Notes: generated by a model from the sequence alone, not told the origin. A stretch of DNA of 64,000 bases from Chitiniphilus shinanonensis DSM 23277 (GCF_000374805.1 NZ_KB895334.1:367517-431516), one strand, 5' to 3'. Shown: positions 50,300 through 60,092, counted from the first letter of the stretch. Program-made: numbers and translations.

Positions 50300-51607
50300 C
50301 TACGCGCCGAGCGCGCGGCGATACAGGGCGATCAGATTGGGCGGATCGTCGTAGGCGATGCGCTGGCCGGCGATCATGTCCTGCCGCATCAGCGCGCGCA
50401 TCCGGTCCAGCACGGTCTGGCTGACCGGCTCGGTCACGCCGCATTCGGCCAGCCGGCCGGCGATGACCGGCGTGTCGCTGGCCACCGGCGCCACGCGCCA
50501 GCCGGCGGGGGCGCCGATGCGCTGCGGCGGCAGATCCATCCAGGCGGCGCCGGCCTGCTCGAAGAAGGTGAGCATGGTGCGATAGGCGTTGGCGCCGATC
50601 ACCGGGAAGTCGTCCGGCTCGGCCGCCAGCGTGTTGATGCGGGTCATGGCCTGGGCGATGGGATACAGCCGCTCCAGCCGATAGCGTTCGACGGCCCGGT
50701 TGCCGATGCGCGCCAGGTTGGCCAGCAATTCTGAGCTGGGCGCGTGGCCAATGGTGGCGGCCTCGCGCGCGAAGCCGGCCCATACCCCGTCGGCGCCATT
50801 GAACAGCGCTTCGATCAGGTTGGCGTTCTCCATGCCGCAACCCACGTGCATGTGCACCAGCAGGTGCTGGTCCGGCCGCAGTTGGGCGCGCACCACCGCC
50901 GTCATCGCGCCGATCTGGAACGGGAAACTGGTGCCGCGTCCGTCCTCGAAGGTGGCGGCGGCCACCGGCTGCTGCGCCAGCACCGCGGCGATGGTCGCCA
51001 CCCATTCCCAGTCCTCGTAGAAGGCGTCGGGCATGTCCTGGTAGTTGATATAGATACGCGGCGGCCCGCCCCGGTCGCCGCGCAGGTTGGCGTGCAGCCA
51101 CTGGATGCTGGCGACCAGGCGGTCGATGAACGATTGCCGCGCCTCGGGCGTGGGCGCCACGAAGGCGCGCGAGACATCGACATCGAGAATGGTGTTCGGA
51201 ATGCCGTAGGCCACCAGCTTGGTCATGCTGAGATCGGGCTGGAACTCGCCGTCCGGCTTGAAGGTGCCGATGGTGGCAAAGGCGAAGCAGCCGGTCAGAT
51301 CCGCGCCCGACGCTTTGAGCTGCTGGGCAAACACATCGTCCACCTGCGGTACTTCCGGCAACGACACGTCGAAGGTGCCGAGCAGGATGTCGTTGAAGCC
51401 CATCTCCCGCGCCAGTTGCAGCAACTGGTACTTGTTCTCCACCGTGTGCCCCATCGGAATGCCCACCGCCGGCTCGCGCAGCGACAGATCGAGCAGCACC
51501 GGATCGATGCCTTGCAGAAAGGCGGTCTTGTCCTGCATCTCGGCCATGCGCGCGGTACAGATGGCACGGGCCTCGGCGGAAAGGGGCGGGATGGGGTAGG
51601 GCGTCAT
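50300..51607 (-). CDS. DRE-TIM metallolyase (HMGL-like/isopropylmalate synthase-like), function unassigned
   Basis: 435 residues. The strand-one motif LLDLSLREP corresponds to the DRE motif of the HMG-CoA lyase/isopropylmalate synthase barrel, here written D-S-L-R-E, and HMHVGCGMENANLIEALFNGADGVW is the late HxH metal motif plus substrate loop. Spacing and length differ from LeuA and MvaB, and there is no C-terminal LeuA regulatory domain. It probably catalyses a Claisen-type condensation or cleavage. Adjacent dienelactone hydrolase hints at a ring or acyl-chain degradation step. Confidence 0.75.
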   Translation of the reverse strand: MTPYPIPPLSAEARAICTARMAEMQDKTAFLQGIDPVLLDLSLREPAVGIPMGHTVENKYQLLQLAREMGFNDILLGTFDVSLPEVPQVDDVFAQQLKASGADLTGCFAFATIGTFKPDGEFQPDLSMTKLVAYGIPNTILDVDVSRAFVAPTPEARQSFIDRLVASIQWLHANLRGDRGGPPRIYINYQDMPDAFYEDWEWVATIAAVLAQQPVAAATFEDGRGTSFPFQIGAMTAVVRAQLRPDQHLLVHMHVGCGMENANLIEALFNGADGVWAGFAREAATIGHAPSSELLANLARIGNRAVERYRLERLYPIAQAMTRINTLAAEPDDFPVIGANAYRTMLTFFEQAGAAWMDLPPQRIGAPAGWRVAPVASDTPVIAGRLAECGVTEPVSQTVLDRMRALMRQDMIAGQRIAYDDPPNLIALYRRALGA

Positions 51608-51747
51608 GGGGATCCTGAGCGGTGTGAAAGACCGCTACAGGATAGACGTGCCGGGCTGGAAAAAGTGGATGGCGATACCCGGATGTATGCAGCTGAACCT
51701 GGCGGGGGATCGGGCCATCGGTGTACCGGGCGGCGACCGAAATGGAA

Positions 51748-51781
51748 AAGGCCGGATCACCATTTAGGTTGATCCGGCCTT
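51748..51781 (-). terminator. Terminator after tRNA-Pro
   Basis: A 12-bp perfect stem (51748-51759 with 51770-51781) and a 10-base loop. On the - strand the stem is followed by TTTT. It lies eight bases after the tRNA 3' end. Confidence 0.85.
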
Positions 51782-51788
51782 GAATTCC

Positions 51789-51865
51789 TGGTCGGGGTGA
51801 GAGGATTCGAACCTCCGGCCTCTACGTCCCGAACGTAGCGCTCTACCAGGCTAAGCTACACCCCG
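51789..51865 (-). tRNA. tRNA-Pro (anticodon CGG)
   Basis: 77 bases read on the - strand: acceptor CGGGGTG/CACCCCG, D-loop AGCCTGGT, anticodon stem CTACG/CGTAG around TTCGGGA giving anticodon CGG, T arm GGAGG-TTCGAAT-CCTCT, and an encoded 3' ACCA. It reads CCG codons, frequent in this GC-rich genome. Confidence 0.96.
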
Positions 51866-51907
51866 ACTGCGAAGAGGCGCAATTATTACAGCGCCCCTCT
51901 GAAGCTG

Positions 51908-52876
51908 TCAACTACTGCGATTGACGGCCAGGTCGGCCAGTTCCAGCAACGCGGTCACGGCCGGGTTGGGGGCCAGGTCGGCCAGCATGGCACGAGCCTG
52001 CTCCGCTTCGTTGCGGGCCACCTCCAGCGCGTAGTTCAGCGCGCCGCAATCGCGCACCGCGGCCAGTACGGCGGGGAAGTGCTCGCGCCGTGCATGGGTC
52101 AGTGCGTTGCGTACCGCGTCGGCCTGTTCCGGGCTGCCATGCCGCATGGTGTAGATCAGCGGCAGCGTCGGTTTGCCTTCGGCCAGGTCGTCGCCCAGGT
52201 TCTTGCCGATCTCGTCCGGGTTGCCGGTGTAGTCCAGCACGTCGTCGACGATCTGGAACGCGGTGCCCAGGTGCATGCCGTAGCACGCCATGCGCGATTC
52301 GACCTCGGGCGCGGCCTCGACCAGGATGGCGCCCAGGCGGGAGGCGGCTTCGAACAGCTTGGCGGTCTTGTACTGGATGACTTGCAGGTAGCCGGCCTCG
52401 TCGATGTCGACGTTGCCGATGTTCATCAACTGCAACACCTCGCCCTCGGCGATGATGTTGGTGGCGTCGGCCAGTACTTCCATCACCCGCAGCGATCCGC
52501 AGCTGACCATCAGCTGGAAGGCGCGGGTGTAGAGGAAATCGCCGACCAGCACGCTGGCGGCGTTGCCGAACAGGGCGTTGGCGGTGGCGCGGCCACGGCG
52601 CAGGCCGGATTCGTCGACCACGTCGTCGTGCAGCAGGGTGGAGGTATGGATGAATTCGATCACCGCGGCCAGGCGGCGGTGATGGTCGCCCTGATAGCCC
52701 AGGGCCTGCGCGGCCAGCAGCACGATCATGGGGCGCAGGCGCTTGCCGCCCGAGGTGACGATGTATTCGGCCACCTGGCGCACCAGGATCACGTCCGAAT
52801 AGAGGCGGTCCCGGATCAGTGCATCGACTGCCGCCATTTCCGAGCCGACCACCGACTTGACGAATTCCGTCGCCAC
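51908..52876 (-). CDS. ispB: Octaprenyl diphosphate synthase
   Basis: 322 residues, trans-isoprenyl diphosphate synthase. GGKRLRPMIVLLAA at 43-56, the first Asp motif HDDVVDES (84-88 as DDVVD) and the second VDDVLDY near 210-216, with GKNLGDDLAEGKPTLPL. It makes the ubiquinone side chain. Gene order ispB divergent from rplU-rpmA is common in gamma- and betaproteobacteria. Confidence 0.95.
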   Translation of the reverse strand: MATEFVKSVVGSEMAAVDALIRDRLYSDVILVRQVAEYIVTSGGKRLRPMIVLLAAQALGYQGDHHRRLAAVIEFIHTSTLLHDDVVDESGLRRGRATANALFGNAASVLVGDFLYTRAFQLMVSCGSLRVMEVLADATNIIAEGEVLQLMNIGNVDIDEAGYLQVIQYKTAKLFEAASRLGAILVEAAPEVESRMACYGMHLGTAFQIVDDVLDYTGNPDEIGKNLGDDLAEGKPTLPLIYTMRHGSPEQADAVRNALTHARREHFPAVLAAVRDCGALNYALEVARNEAEQARAMLADLAPNPAVTALLELADLAVNRSS

Positions 52877-53045
52877 GCATTGCTCCTGCTGTTGGGCCTT
52901 CCGATCAAGCCGGCGATGTTAGCACGAGAAGCGCCCCGCCCGCGTGGCCGCGAGCAGGTGAGAAGCATGGGTGTTCGCCTGCGGGAAGACGGGCGTCCGG
53001 GGGAGGGGGCCGGGGCGCGCGGTCGCGGCAGTTCCGGCTAAGTGT

Positions 53046-53074
53046 TTGACGCACAAGCGAGTTGCGCGTATATT
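53046..53074 (+). promoter_or_regulatory. Promoter of rplU-rpmA
   Basis: TTGACG (53046-53051) and TATATT (53069-53074) are separated by 17 bases, a near-consensus sigma-70 promoter. It is about 70 bases upstream of the rplU ATG. Confidence 0.85.
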
Positions 53075-53141
53075 CGCGCGTTCCCCTTTTTACCGAGGGG
53101 CCGCGCGCATGGGGCGCGCATCCGACTTATTGGAGCTCGTT

Positions 53142-53453
53142 ATGTATGCAGTCGTAAAAACCGGTGGCAAGCAGTACAAAGTTGCCGTCGGCGAAAAACT
53201 CAAAGTAGAACAGATTGCTGCAGACATCGACAGCCAGATCGTACTGAATGAAGTATTGATGGTGGCGAACGGTGATGCAGTGACGATTGGCAGCCCGCTG
53301 GTGGCTGGCGCGGCGGTGAAGGCCACGGTGGTTTCGCAGGGCCGTCACGACAAGGTCCGCATCTTCAAGATGCGTCGTCGCAAGCACTATCAGAAGCGTC
53401 AGGGCCATCGTCAGAACTACACCGAAATCCGCATCGACGCGATCGACGCGTAA
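53142..53453 (+). CDS. rplU: Ribosomal protein bL21
   Basis: 103 residues beginning [20 protein letters not shown], ending [19 protein letters not shown] and IDA. Length and the basic C-terminal loop are typical of L21, which binds 23S rRNA. ATG 53142 has GGAG upstream; longer in-frame extensions to 52971 are intergenic. rpmA follows 20 bases later. Confidence 0.98.
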   Translation: MYAVVKTGGKQYKVAVGEKLKVEQIAADIDSQIVLNEVLMVANGDAVTIGSPLVAGAAVKATVVSQGRHDKVRIFKMRRRKHYQKRQGHRQNYTEIRIDAIDA

Positions 53454-53473
53454 TCAGCTAGGAGCTTACAACC

Positions 53474-53746
53474 ATGGCACACAAAAAAGCTGGCGGTAGT
53501 TCCCGTAACGGCCGCGACTCCCAGGCCAAGCGACTTGGCATCAAGGTTTACGGCGGCGAGCTGATTCCGGCCGGTTCGATCATCGTGCGTCAGCGCGGTA
53601 CCGAATTCCACCCGGGCGAAAACGTCGGCATGGGCAAGGACCACACCCTGTTCGCCCTGGTCGACGGCTATGTGAAGTACGCGATCAAGGGCGCCGCGCG
53701 TCGCCGCACCGTGATCGTGCAGCCGTACACCGGCGAAGAAGCCTGA
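53474..53746 (+). CDS. rpmA: Ribosomal protein bL27
   Basis: 90 residues, [20 protein letters not shown] at the N-terminus, the flexible arm reaching the peptidyl-transferase centre, then [27 protein letters not shown] ribosome site precedes it. It ends before a strong terminator. Confidence 0.98.
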   Translation: MAHKKAGGSSRNGRDSQAKRLGIKVYGGELIPAGSIIVRQRGTEFHPGENVGMGKDHTLFALVDGYVKYAIKGAARRRTVIVQPYTGEEA

Positions 53747-53770
53747 TCGGTTTCTTCTGCATCTGAAAGA

Positions 53771-53797
53771 AGCCCTATCCTCCGATAGGGCTTTTTT
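53771..53797 (+). terminator. Terminator after rpmA
   Basis: AGCCCTATC/GATAGGGCT stem, CTCC loop and a T run (53771-53797). It separates the ribosomal protein pair from obgE. Confidence 0.93.
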
Positions 53798-53851
53798 CTT
53801 TGGAGAGGCAGCGAACGACTGCCTCCCGCATTCATTCAGTACGAGCGCCAG

Positions 53852-55003
53852 ATGAAATTCATTGACGAAGCAAGAATCGAAGTGATCGCCGGCAAGGGCG
53901 GCAAAGGCTCGGCCAGCATGCGCCGCGAGAAGTTCGTGCCGCGCGGCGGCCCCGATGGCGGCGACGGTGGCAAGGGCGGCACGGTCTGGGCCGTGGCCGA
54001 TCAGAACATCAATACCCTGGTCGATTACCGCTTCGTCAAGAAATACAAGGCGCGCGATGGCGAATCCGGCCGCGGCGCCGATTGCTACGGCGCCGCCGGC
54101 GACGACATCGAACTGCGTTTTCCGGTGGGCACCCTGATCACCGATGCCGAAACCGGCGAAATCGTGGCCGACCTGACCACGGACGGCCAGCGCACGACGC
54201 TGGCCAAGGGCGGCAAGGGCGGCTGGGGCAATATCCACTTCAAGTCGTCGGTCAACCGCGCGCCGCGCCAGACCACCCCGGGCGAGGAAGGCGAGCGCCG
54301 CGACCTGCGCCTGGAGCTGAAGGTGCTGGCCGACGTCGGCCTGCTCGGCATGCCCAACGCCGGCAAATCCACCTTCATCGCCGCGGTGTCGGCGGCGCGG
54401 CCCAAAGTGGCGGATTATCCTTTCACCACGCTGCATCCCAACCTGGGCGTGGTGCGCATCGACGAGAACCGCAGCTTCGTGGTCGCCGATATCCCCGGTC
54501 TGATCGAGGGCGCCGCCGAGGGCGCTGGCCTGGGGCATCGCTTTCTCAAGCACCTGCAACGCACCGGCTTGCTGCTGCATATCGTCGACCTGGCTCCGTT
54601 CGATGCCGAGGTCGATCCGGTGGCCGAGGCCCGCGCCATCGTCGAGGAACTGCGCAAGTACGACGACGCGCTGCATCGCAAGCCGCGCTGGCTGGTGCTC
54701 AACAAGCTGGACATGATCCCGGCCGAGGAGCGCGAACAGCGTATCGACGATTTCCTCGCCGCCTTCGGCATCACGCAGCGTCAGCCCGATCCGCTGGCGC
54801 CGTTCGACTCGGCCTTCCAGCGCGTGTTCACCATGTCCGGCCTGACCGGTGAAGGCTGCCGCGAGCTGACCTACGCCATCATGGATTACCTCGAAGCGGC
54901 GCGTGCCGAAGCGCGGGAAGCGGCCGCCCAGGAAGCGCCGGCGCCGCAACTCGAGGAGGAGGAAGCGGACGCGCTCGACCAGTTCGACGGCGACGAGAAC
55001 TGA
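53852..55003 (+). CDS. obgE: GTPase ObgE/CgtA
   Basis: 383 residues. The glycine-rich Obg fold covers residues 1-159 ([20 protein letters not shown] onwards). The G domain has P-loop GMPNAGKST at 166-174, switch [25 protein letters not shown] and NKLDMI. An acidic C-terminal tail ([18 protein letters not shown]) ends the protein. It acts in 50S assembly and stress control. Downstream is the SMC operon. Confidence 0.97.
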   Translation: MKFIDEARIEVIAGKGGKGSASMRREKFVPRGGPDGGDGGKGGTVWAVADQNINTLVDYRFVKKYKARDGESGRGADCYGAAGDDIELRFPVGTLITDAETGEIVADLTTDGQRTTLAKGGKGGWGNIHFKSSVNRAPRQTTPGEEGERRDLRLELKVLADVGLLGMPNAGKSTFIAAVSAARPKVADYPFTTLHPNLGVVRIDENRSFVVADIPGLIEGAAEGAGLGHRFLKHLQRTGLLLHIVDLAPFDAEVDPVAEARAIVEELRKYDDALHRKPRWLVLNKLDMIPAEEREQRIDDFLAAFGITQRQPDPLAPFDSAFQRVFTMSGLTGEGCRELTYAIMDYLEAARAEAREAAAQEAPAPQLEEEEADALDQFDGDEN

Positions 55004-55057
55004 GCCCCAAGGTTTTTTGCTTTGCCACCTGAGCGCACCGGGTTATCGTCCTCCCCC

Positions 55058-56314
55058 ATGCAGACCGAGCACCCACTGACCGATTTCTTCCAGGCCGGGT
55101 TCGACGCGCGCGATCTGGGTCCGCTGGACGCGCTGCTGCGTGCCAAGCCCTACCTCGATGCGCTGATCACCTTGTTCCGCGGTGGCGAGGACGAAGTGCT
55201 GATGCGGCTACTGGTGCTGCGCGAGATCGGCGCCCGTGCCGACGCGCCGCGCTGGAGTCCGCAGGATCTCCAGGCGCATTTCGTCTACCTCAACCCGGTC
55301 AAGCTGGAAACCGTGCTGCTGCGCCTGCGGCAGAACGGCCTGCTGGTGTGGGACAGCGATGCCGCGCTGTACTCGCTGTCCGAGCCGGGCCGCGTCGCGC
55401 TGGCCGCCGTCGCCACCCTGACCCAGTTCGCCGACCAGGATGCCGAACTCGGCTACCTGACCGCCCAGGTCGCGGCCGGGCAGGCGGTGGGCAATATCTC
55501 GCGTGAAACGCTGCAACACCTGCTGGCGCGGCTGAACGAACTGCATGCCGATTTCGAGACCGCGCTGGAATCGCAATCCGAATTCCAGATCCGCGAGGCG
55601 CGGCGCAAGCTGGAAAGCGTATGGAAATGGGTCGAGCGCGGCACCCAGGTGATCCAACAGGTGCTGGCCAACGAAGATGCCGATCGTCAGGTACAGCAGG
55701 TGGCGCAATCGATCGCGCTGGCGCAGGGGCGCATGCTGCGCATGACGGGGGTGTTCCAGCGCCGGCTGGCCGAACTGGCGGCGCAGCGCGTGCATCTCGG
55801 CCAGTCCGGCCTGACCTCGACCAATGTGGCCGACTGGTTGCGCGGGCAAAGTCAGGAGGCGCTGGCCACGCTGGGGCGCGACCTGCTCAGCTTCACCCCG
55901 CAGCCCGATTTCGTGGTGTCCGACATCCTGCTCGACGTGGCCGAGTTCGAACTGCTGGAGCGCGAGCGCGCCAGCGACACCGTGTCGGCCTTGCCGACCT
56001 CGGAACTGGCGGCGTCGGTCTCGGCGGTCGAAGCCGAACGGCTGGTGCTGGCCGAGGAACTCTACGCCCTGCTCAAGGACGTGCGCGGCGACGCGCCGCT
56101 GGCCGATGCGGTGCTGGCCGACACCTACCCGGAAACCGCCTACCGGCTGTCGTTGCTGTCGCTGCTCGGCGATGCCGAGGCCGCGCTGGAGCAGAGCGTG
56201 GTCGCCCAATTGGTCCGACTGCCGCTGTTGCTGGAGACCGACGCCGAGGTGGAGGTGCTGGATCACCCCGAGGTCGCCACCCTCACCCGTGGCCGCTTGC
56301 GGCCGCTCTCATGA
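55058..56314 (+). CDS. Kleisin-like subunit of an SMC complex (MksF/JetA-type)
   Basis: 418 residues from ATG 55058; a TTG at 55022 with AAGG upstream is an alternative start. Mostly helical: an N-terminal winged-helix-like region (YLDALITLFRGGEDEVLMRLL, LQAHFVYLNPVKLETVLLRLRQNGLLV), a long central helix bundle (about 130-260) and a C-terminal acidic helix region ending near another winged-helix-like segment. Size and place, first of three before an SMC ATPase, match MksF/MukF kleisins. Family membership is by architecture and context; I cannot confirm DUF3375 by eye. Confidence 0.65.
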   Translation: MQTEHPLTDFFQAGFDARDLGPLDALLRAKPYLDALITLFRGGEDEVLMRLLVLREIGARADAPRWSPQDLQAHFVYLNPVKLETVLLRLRQNGLLVWDSDAALYSLSEPGRVALAAVATLTQFADQDAELGYLTAQVAAGQAVGNISRETLQHLLARLNELHADFETALESQSEFQIREARRKLESVWKWVERGTQVIQQVLANEDADRQVQQVAQSIALAQGRMLRMTGVFQRRLAELAAQRVHLGQSGLTSTNVADWLRGQSQEALATLGRDLLSFTPQPDFVVSDILLDVAEFELLERERASDTVSALPTSELAASVSAVEAERLVLAEELYALLKDVRGDAPLADAVLADTYPETAYRLSLLSLLGDAEAALEQSVVAQLVRLPLLLETDAEVEVLDHPEVATLTRGRLRPLS

Positions 56315-56348
56315 ATCGCGCTTTGCGCACCTGCCCCAAGCCCTGCCG

Positions 56349-57047
56349 ATGGACCAAGCACTGAATATCCTGCTGGCGCGCCTGCTGGCGCATCGCTTCA
56401 TTCCGCGGCGCGATCCGCTGGCGCGGCGCGCGTTGATCGACGAAGGATTCCGCGAAAGCCTGGAGCACCGGCTGAACGAATGCGGCCTGCAATTGCTAGA
56501 GAATCCCTACGCCGAGTACATCGCCGTCGGCCTCAAGCCCGAGATGGAAGACTGGGTGTTCGGCGAGGGCGAAAACTGGCTGTCCAACAACATGGGCCTG
56601 CCACGCGACGCCATCGCGCTGCTGGTGGTGCTGTGGGCGCTGATCGTCCTGCCCAAGCGCGAGCGCCAGATCGCCCGGGCCGAGGGCGCCGGCGACACCC
56701 AGTCGGATATGTTCGGCGAGCAGAAGCCCATCACCCATGGCGAGGAGATCGCACCCGGTGTGCCGGAGGACGCGGTCTATGCCGACTTCGGCAAGAAGCT
56801 GGGCGGCAAGGCGCGCTTCTCGATGAACCTGGGGCAACTGGCCAAGCTCGGTTTCGTGGTCCGCCGCAACAAGATGATCCAGGAAGGCCCGCTGCTCGAC
56901 CTGATGATCGACTACGCCAAGCTCGCGCCGCGCATCATCGAGGGCGCGCTGGGCGAAGTGCTGAAGCTGTCGGGCACGCGCATCGCGATGGAGGCCGAGC
57001 CCGGCGACGACGAAGCGCTGGACGACAGCGCAGAACTGGAAGCGTGA
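56349..57047 (+). CDS. MksE/JetB-like accessory subunit
   Basis: 232 residues, beginning MDQALNILLARLLAHRFIPR. Two winged-helix-like stretches are plausible (RALIDEGFRESLEHRLNECGLQLLENPYAEY, then RFSMNLGQLAKLGFVVRRNKMIQEGPLLDLMIDYA). An acidic tail follows. The length equals the 230-residue MksE/MukE class. It lies 34 bases after the kleisin-like gene and 71 before the ATPase. The start is ATG 56349; no strong ribosome site is visible, so coupling with the upstream gene is likely. Confidence 0.65.
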   Translation: MDQALNILLARLLAHRFIPRRDPLARRALIDEGFRESLEHRLNECGLQLLENPYAEYIAVGLKPEMEDWVFGEGENWLSNNMGLPRDAIALLVVLWALIVLPKRERQIARAEGAGDTQSDMFGEQKPITHGEEIAPGVPEDAVYADFGKKLGGKARFSMNLGQLAKLGFVVRRNKMIQEGPLLDLMIDYAKLAPRIIEGALGEVLKLSGTRIAMEAEPGDDEALDDSAELEA

Positions 57048-57118
57048 GCGCCGGCGCGCGCCACCTCGTTTGACGACGGTCCGCTCCGCTTGAGCGGGCC
57101 GCCAGCCAAGGAAGTCCG

Positions 57119-59920
57119 ATGTTCCAGATTCGCGAACTCGAAATGATCCACTGGGATTTCTGGCGCGCCATCCGCGTGCCGCTCGATGCCCAGATCGTCA
57201 CCATCGTCGGCCCCAACGGTTCCGGCAAGACCACCCTGCTCGACGCGCTGCGCACCCTGCTGGCGCTCAAGTGTTCCGGTCGACGCGACTACAAGCGCTA
57301 CGTGCGCAACAACCGCGAGAACTACGCGTGGCTGCGCGGGGTGGTCAACAATCCGCGCCGCAGCGGCGGTGGGCTGTTTCCCTATCTGTTTTTCCCCGCC
57401 ACCAGCGAAGTGGTCACGCTGTTCTGCCGCATCCGCAAGCAGGGGGGCGACTGGGTACGCCAGTACGCCATCGGCGAGGGCGACATCACGCTGAACGCCG
57501 AGACCGAAGGGCAGTTGCAGTGGCTGGGGGTGAACGAATACAAGCGCCGGCTGGAGCAGGCCGGGCTGACGCCGGCCATCGCCGAGGTGCTGGCGCTGGA
57601 GCAGGGCGATACCGACAAGCTGTGCGAGTACAGCCCCAAGGCGCTGCTCGATCTGGTGTTCCAGGTGTTTGGCGACAAGCAGGTGCTCGATCACTACGCC
57701 GAGGCCAAGGTCCGGCTGAAGGAAGCCGAAGGCGAGCTGGGCAAGATGGAGCAGCAAATGGCGCAGCTCGGCCTGGATGTGGAGCGGTTGCGCCTGCGCG
57801 CCAACAACCACCTGGAGTGGCGCGGCTTGCAGGGCGACGTGGAACGGCTGGAGCAGCGCGTGATCCCGGCGTTGCGCTATGTCGAGCAATGGGAAGCGCT
57901 GCGCGGCTACATCGGTCAGTTCAAGGGCGCGCGTCGCGGCTTGCGCCAGCGGCAGGATGAGCTGGACGCTGCCGATGCCGAATTCCGCCTGGTGGACGAG
58001 CGCCAGGTGGCCGCGTTGGCACAGGAGCAGGCGGCGCGTGCCGAATACGATGCGGCGTTCGCGGCTTTCCAGGTGGCGCGGGACGCTGCGCGCGACAGCG
58101 AAAAGACCATGAAGGAAGCCGAACGCCTGCGGCAGCTGGCCGAGCTGGAACATGGTGCCGACGCGGTGGCGCTGAACGACCGGCTGGGGCAGCGCAAGGA
58201 CGCCGCCGCCCAGTTGCGCCAGTCGCTCAAGCAGATAAAGGACGAGCGCCAGCAATTGGCCGAGAGCCAGTTCGCCCTGCAACAAGGGCGGCAGCCGCAT
58301 CCCGAATTCGTGCGCGCCATGCGCGCGGCGCTGGACGAGGCCGGCATCGGTCATCAATTGCTGACCGAGATCGTCGAAGTGCGCGACAACAGCTGGCAGG
58401 ATGCGGTCGAAGCGCTGCTGGCGCCGTATCGCCACATCATCCTGCTCAACCGCGCCACCGACCGGCAACGCGCCTGGGAGATTGGCCAGCAATTGCGTTA
58501 CCGCCATTTCGTCGTGCCGGAACGCGAGGCGGTGGCCGGCGTGGTGCGCAACAGCATTCTGGAAATCGTCGACTTCAAGGCCGACGCGCCGGGATGGCTG
58601 CTGGGCCTGCTCAACCGTACCCAGCGCGCGAAATCGGTGGCCGAGGGGCAGAAGCTGGAAGGCGACTGGATCACCCGCGATGGCTATCACAAGGAACGGC
58701 GCGGCGCGCGCGACATCTCGGCCAAGGCCAGCGACTACGCCTTCGGCGAGGCCGCGCGCCATGCGCGTCTGAGCGAAGTGAGCCGGCGCTTGCGCGATCT
58801 GAACGAACGCATCCTGGAAGACGAAAGCCGCTTGATCGAATTGGAGCGCGATGCCTCGGCGTTGCAGCAATCGCTGATGGGCATGCAGGCCGTGGTGCAA
58901 CTGGCGGCGCGCCAGGACGAATTCGCCGCGGTGGCCGCCCGCTGGCCCGAAGAGGAAAGCCGCGCCCAGCAGGCCGGCGCCGCCCTGGCCGCCGCGCAGG
59001 CCACCTGGGAAGAAGCCCGCAACGCACGCGAAGAAGGCCGGGTGCAGTTCGAGCGCGCCAAGGATCTGCGGGTGCGGCTGGAAGCGCAGGTCAACGCCCT
59101 GCTGGAACAGCTGACCCGGCAACGCGACGAACAGAGCCGTCAGGTGCGCGCGCTACGCCAGAGCAAGGCGGCATTGCCAGCCGAGCAGAAGATACCCAGC
59201 GCCCTCAAAGCGTTGCGCGAGGAATACGGCAGCGTGCGCGAAGTGCAGCACCTGATCGAACGCGAGCGTGCGCGTCTGGCGCAAAGCGAATGGGAAACCG
59301 ATCCGACCATCGTCGCGCGTCGCGACAAGCTGGCCGAGGATTACGCCGCGCTCGGGCGCGATACCCAGTTGCATCGCAGCGAGGTGGAGCGCACCGCGCA
59401 ACTGACCGACGAAGCGCGCGCGGCCTACATCAACAAGTTGAAGGCCACCGTGCGTGCCTATGGTCGCAACGTGAAGCGACTGGGGGAACTGGCGGGCATC
59501 GACGTCGAACTCGATCTGCCGCAACTGGACAACGATGACATCACCTTGGCGCAGGCCGGTCTGTCGGCGAGGTTCAACTTCGACCAGAAGGGCATGATGG
59601 GCCTGAACGACGGCGAAGCATCGGGCGGCCAGCAGGTGATGAAGTCGCTGATCCTGCTGATCGGCCTGATGATGGATGACGCCAATCCCAGCGGTTTCGT
59701 CTTCATCGATGAGCCGTTCGCCCACCTGGACATCTTCAACATCGATCGGGTCGGCGGCTTCCTCAAGGCCACGCAGGCGCAATACCTGATCACTACGCCG
59801 CTGACGCACAACACCAATGTCTACGGCCCCAGCGAGCTGACCCTGACTACCCGCAAGAAGCAGGCGGGCGAGACCTGGGCGCCGGTGATCGCGCAAACCC
59901 GCCGGCGGGTGCACGCTTGA
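57119..59920 (+). CDS. SMC-type ATPase (MksB/JetC-like)
   Basis: 933 residues. Walker A GPNGSGKTT at 31-39 and Walker B FVFIDEPFAHLD near 860-871, with a signature-like DGEASGGQQVMKSLILL near 830-850. Between them lie two long charged coiled-coil arms around a hinge-like region (about 430-560: PYRHIILLNRATDRQRAWEI, GVVRNSILEIVDFKADAPGW). The head-coil-hinge-coil-head layout and the 930-residue length fit MksB, far shorter than MukB. An AAGGAAG ribosome site precedes the ATG. No JetD/MksG nuclease gene follows. Confidence 0.8.
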   Translation: MFQIRELEMIHWDFWRAIRVPLDAQIVTIVGPNGSGKTTLLDALRTLLALKCSGRRDYKRYVRNNRENYAWLRGVVNNPRRSGGGLFPYLFFPATSEVVTLFCRIRKQGGDWVRQYAIGEGDITLNAETEGQLQWLGVNEYKRRLEQAGLTPAIAEVLALEQGDTDKLCEYSPKALLDLVFQVFGDKQVLDHYAEAKVRLKEAEGELGKMEQQMAQLGLDVERLRLRANNHLEWRGLQGDVERLEQRVIPALRYVEQWEALRGYIGQFKGARRGLRQRQDELDAADAEFRLVDERQVAALAQEQAARAEYDAAFAAFQVARDAARDSEKTMKEAERLRQLAELEHGADAVALNDRLGQRKDAAAQLRQSLKQIKDERQQLAESQFALQQGRQPHPEFVRAMRAALDEAGIGHQLLTEIVEVRDNSWQDAVEALLAPYRHIILLNRATDRQRAWEIGQQLRYRHFVVPEREAVAGVVRNSILEIVDFKADAPGWLLGLLNRTQRAKSVAEGQKLEGDWITRDGYHKERRGARDISAKASDYAFGEAARHARLSEVSRRLRDLNERILEDESRLIELERDASALQQSLMGMQAVVQLAARQDEFAAVAARWPEEESRAQQAGAALAAAQATWEEARNAREEGRVQFERAKDLRVRLEAQVNALLEQLTRQRDEQSRQVRALRQSKAALPAEQKIPSALKALREEYGSVREVQHLIERERARLAQSEWETDPTIVARRDKLAEDYAALGRDTQLHRSEVERTAQLTDEARAAYINKLKATVRAYGRNVKRLGELAGIDVELDLPQLDNDDITLAQAGLSARFNFDQKGMMGLNDGEASGGQQVMKSLILLIGLMMDDANPSGFVFIDEPFAHLDIFNIDRVGGFLKATQAQYLITTPLTHNTNVYGPSELTLTTRKKQAGETWAPVIAQTRRRVHA

Positions 59921-60032
59921 GTGGCGGCAGGCGAAGCGATGAGTTCGGTTGATGTGTTTCGTCGCTGATGCGCTGACATACGTTTGGGCTGATTCGGCGC
60001 ATCAACGCACAATACATATAAGAAAGAACAAG

Positions 60033-60059
60033 AAAGACCCCCGTTGCCGGGGGTCTTTT
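60033..60059. terminator. Bidirectional terminator between convergent genes
   Basis: AAAGACCCCCG pairs with CGGGGGTCTTT around TTGC; A and T runs on both sides allow termination for the SMC operon (+) and the chitin-binding protein gene (-). Confidence 0.9.
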
Positions 60060-60092
60060 CGTTAGTTGAGGTAAAGCGCGGGGAGCGCCCGA

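Noticed and set aside
55058..59920. Complete Wadjet (JetABCD) defence system
   Set aside because: No JetD-type Toprim nuclease or other fourth subunit is present; the next gene is convergent and unrelated.
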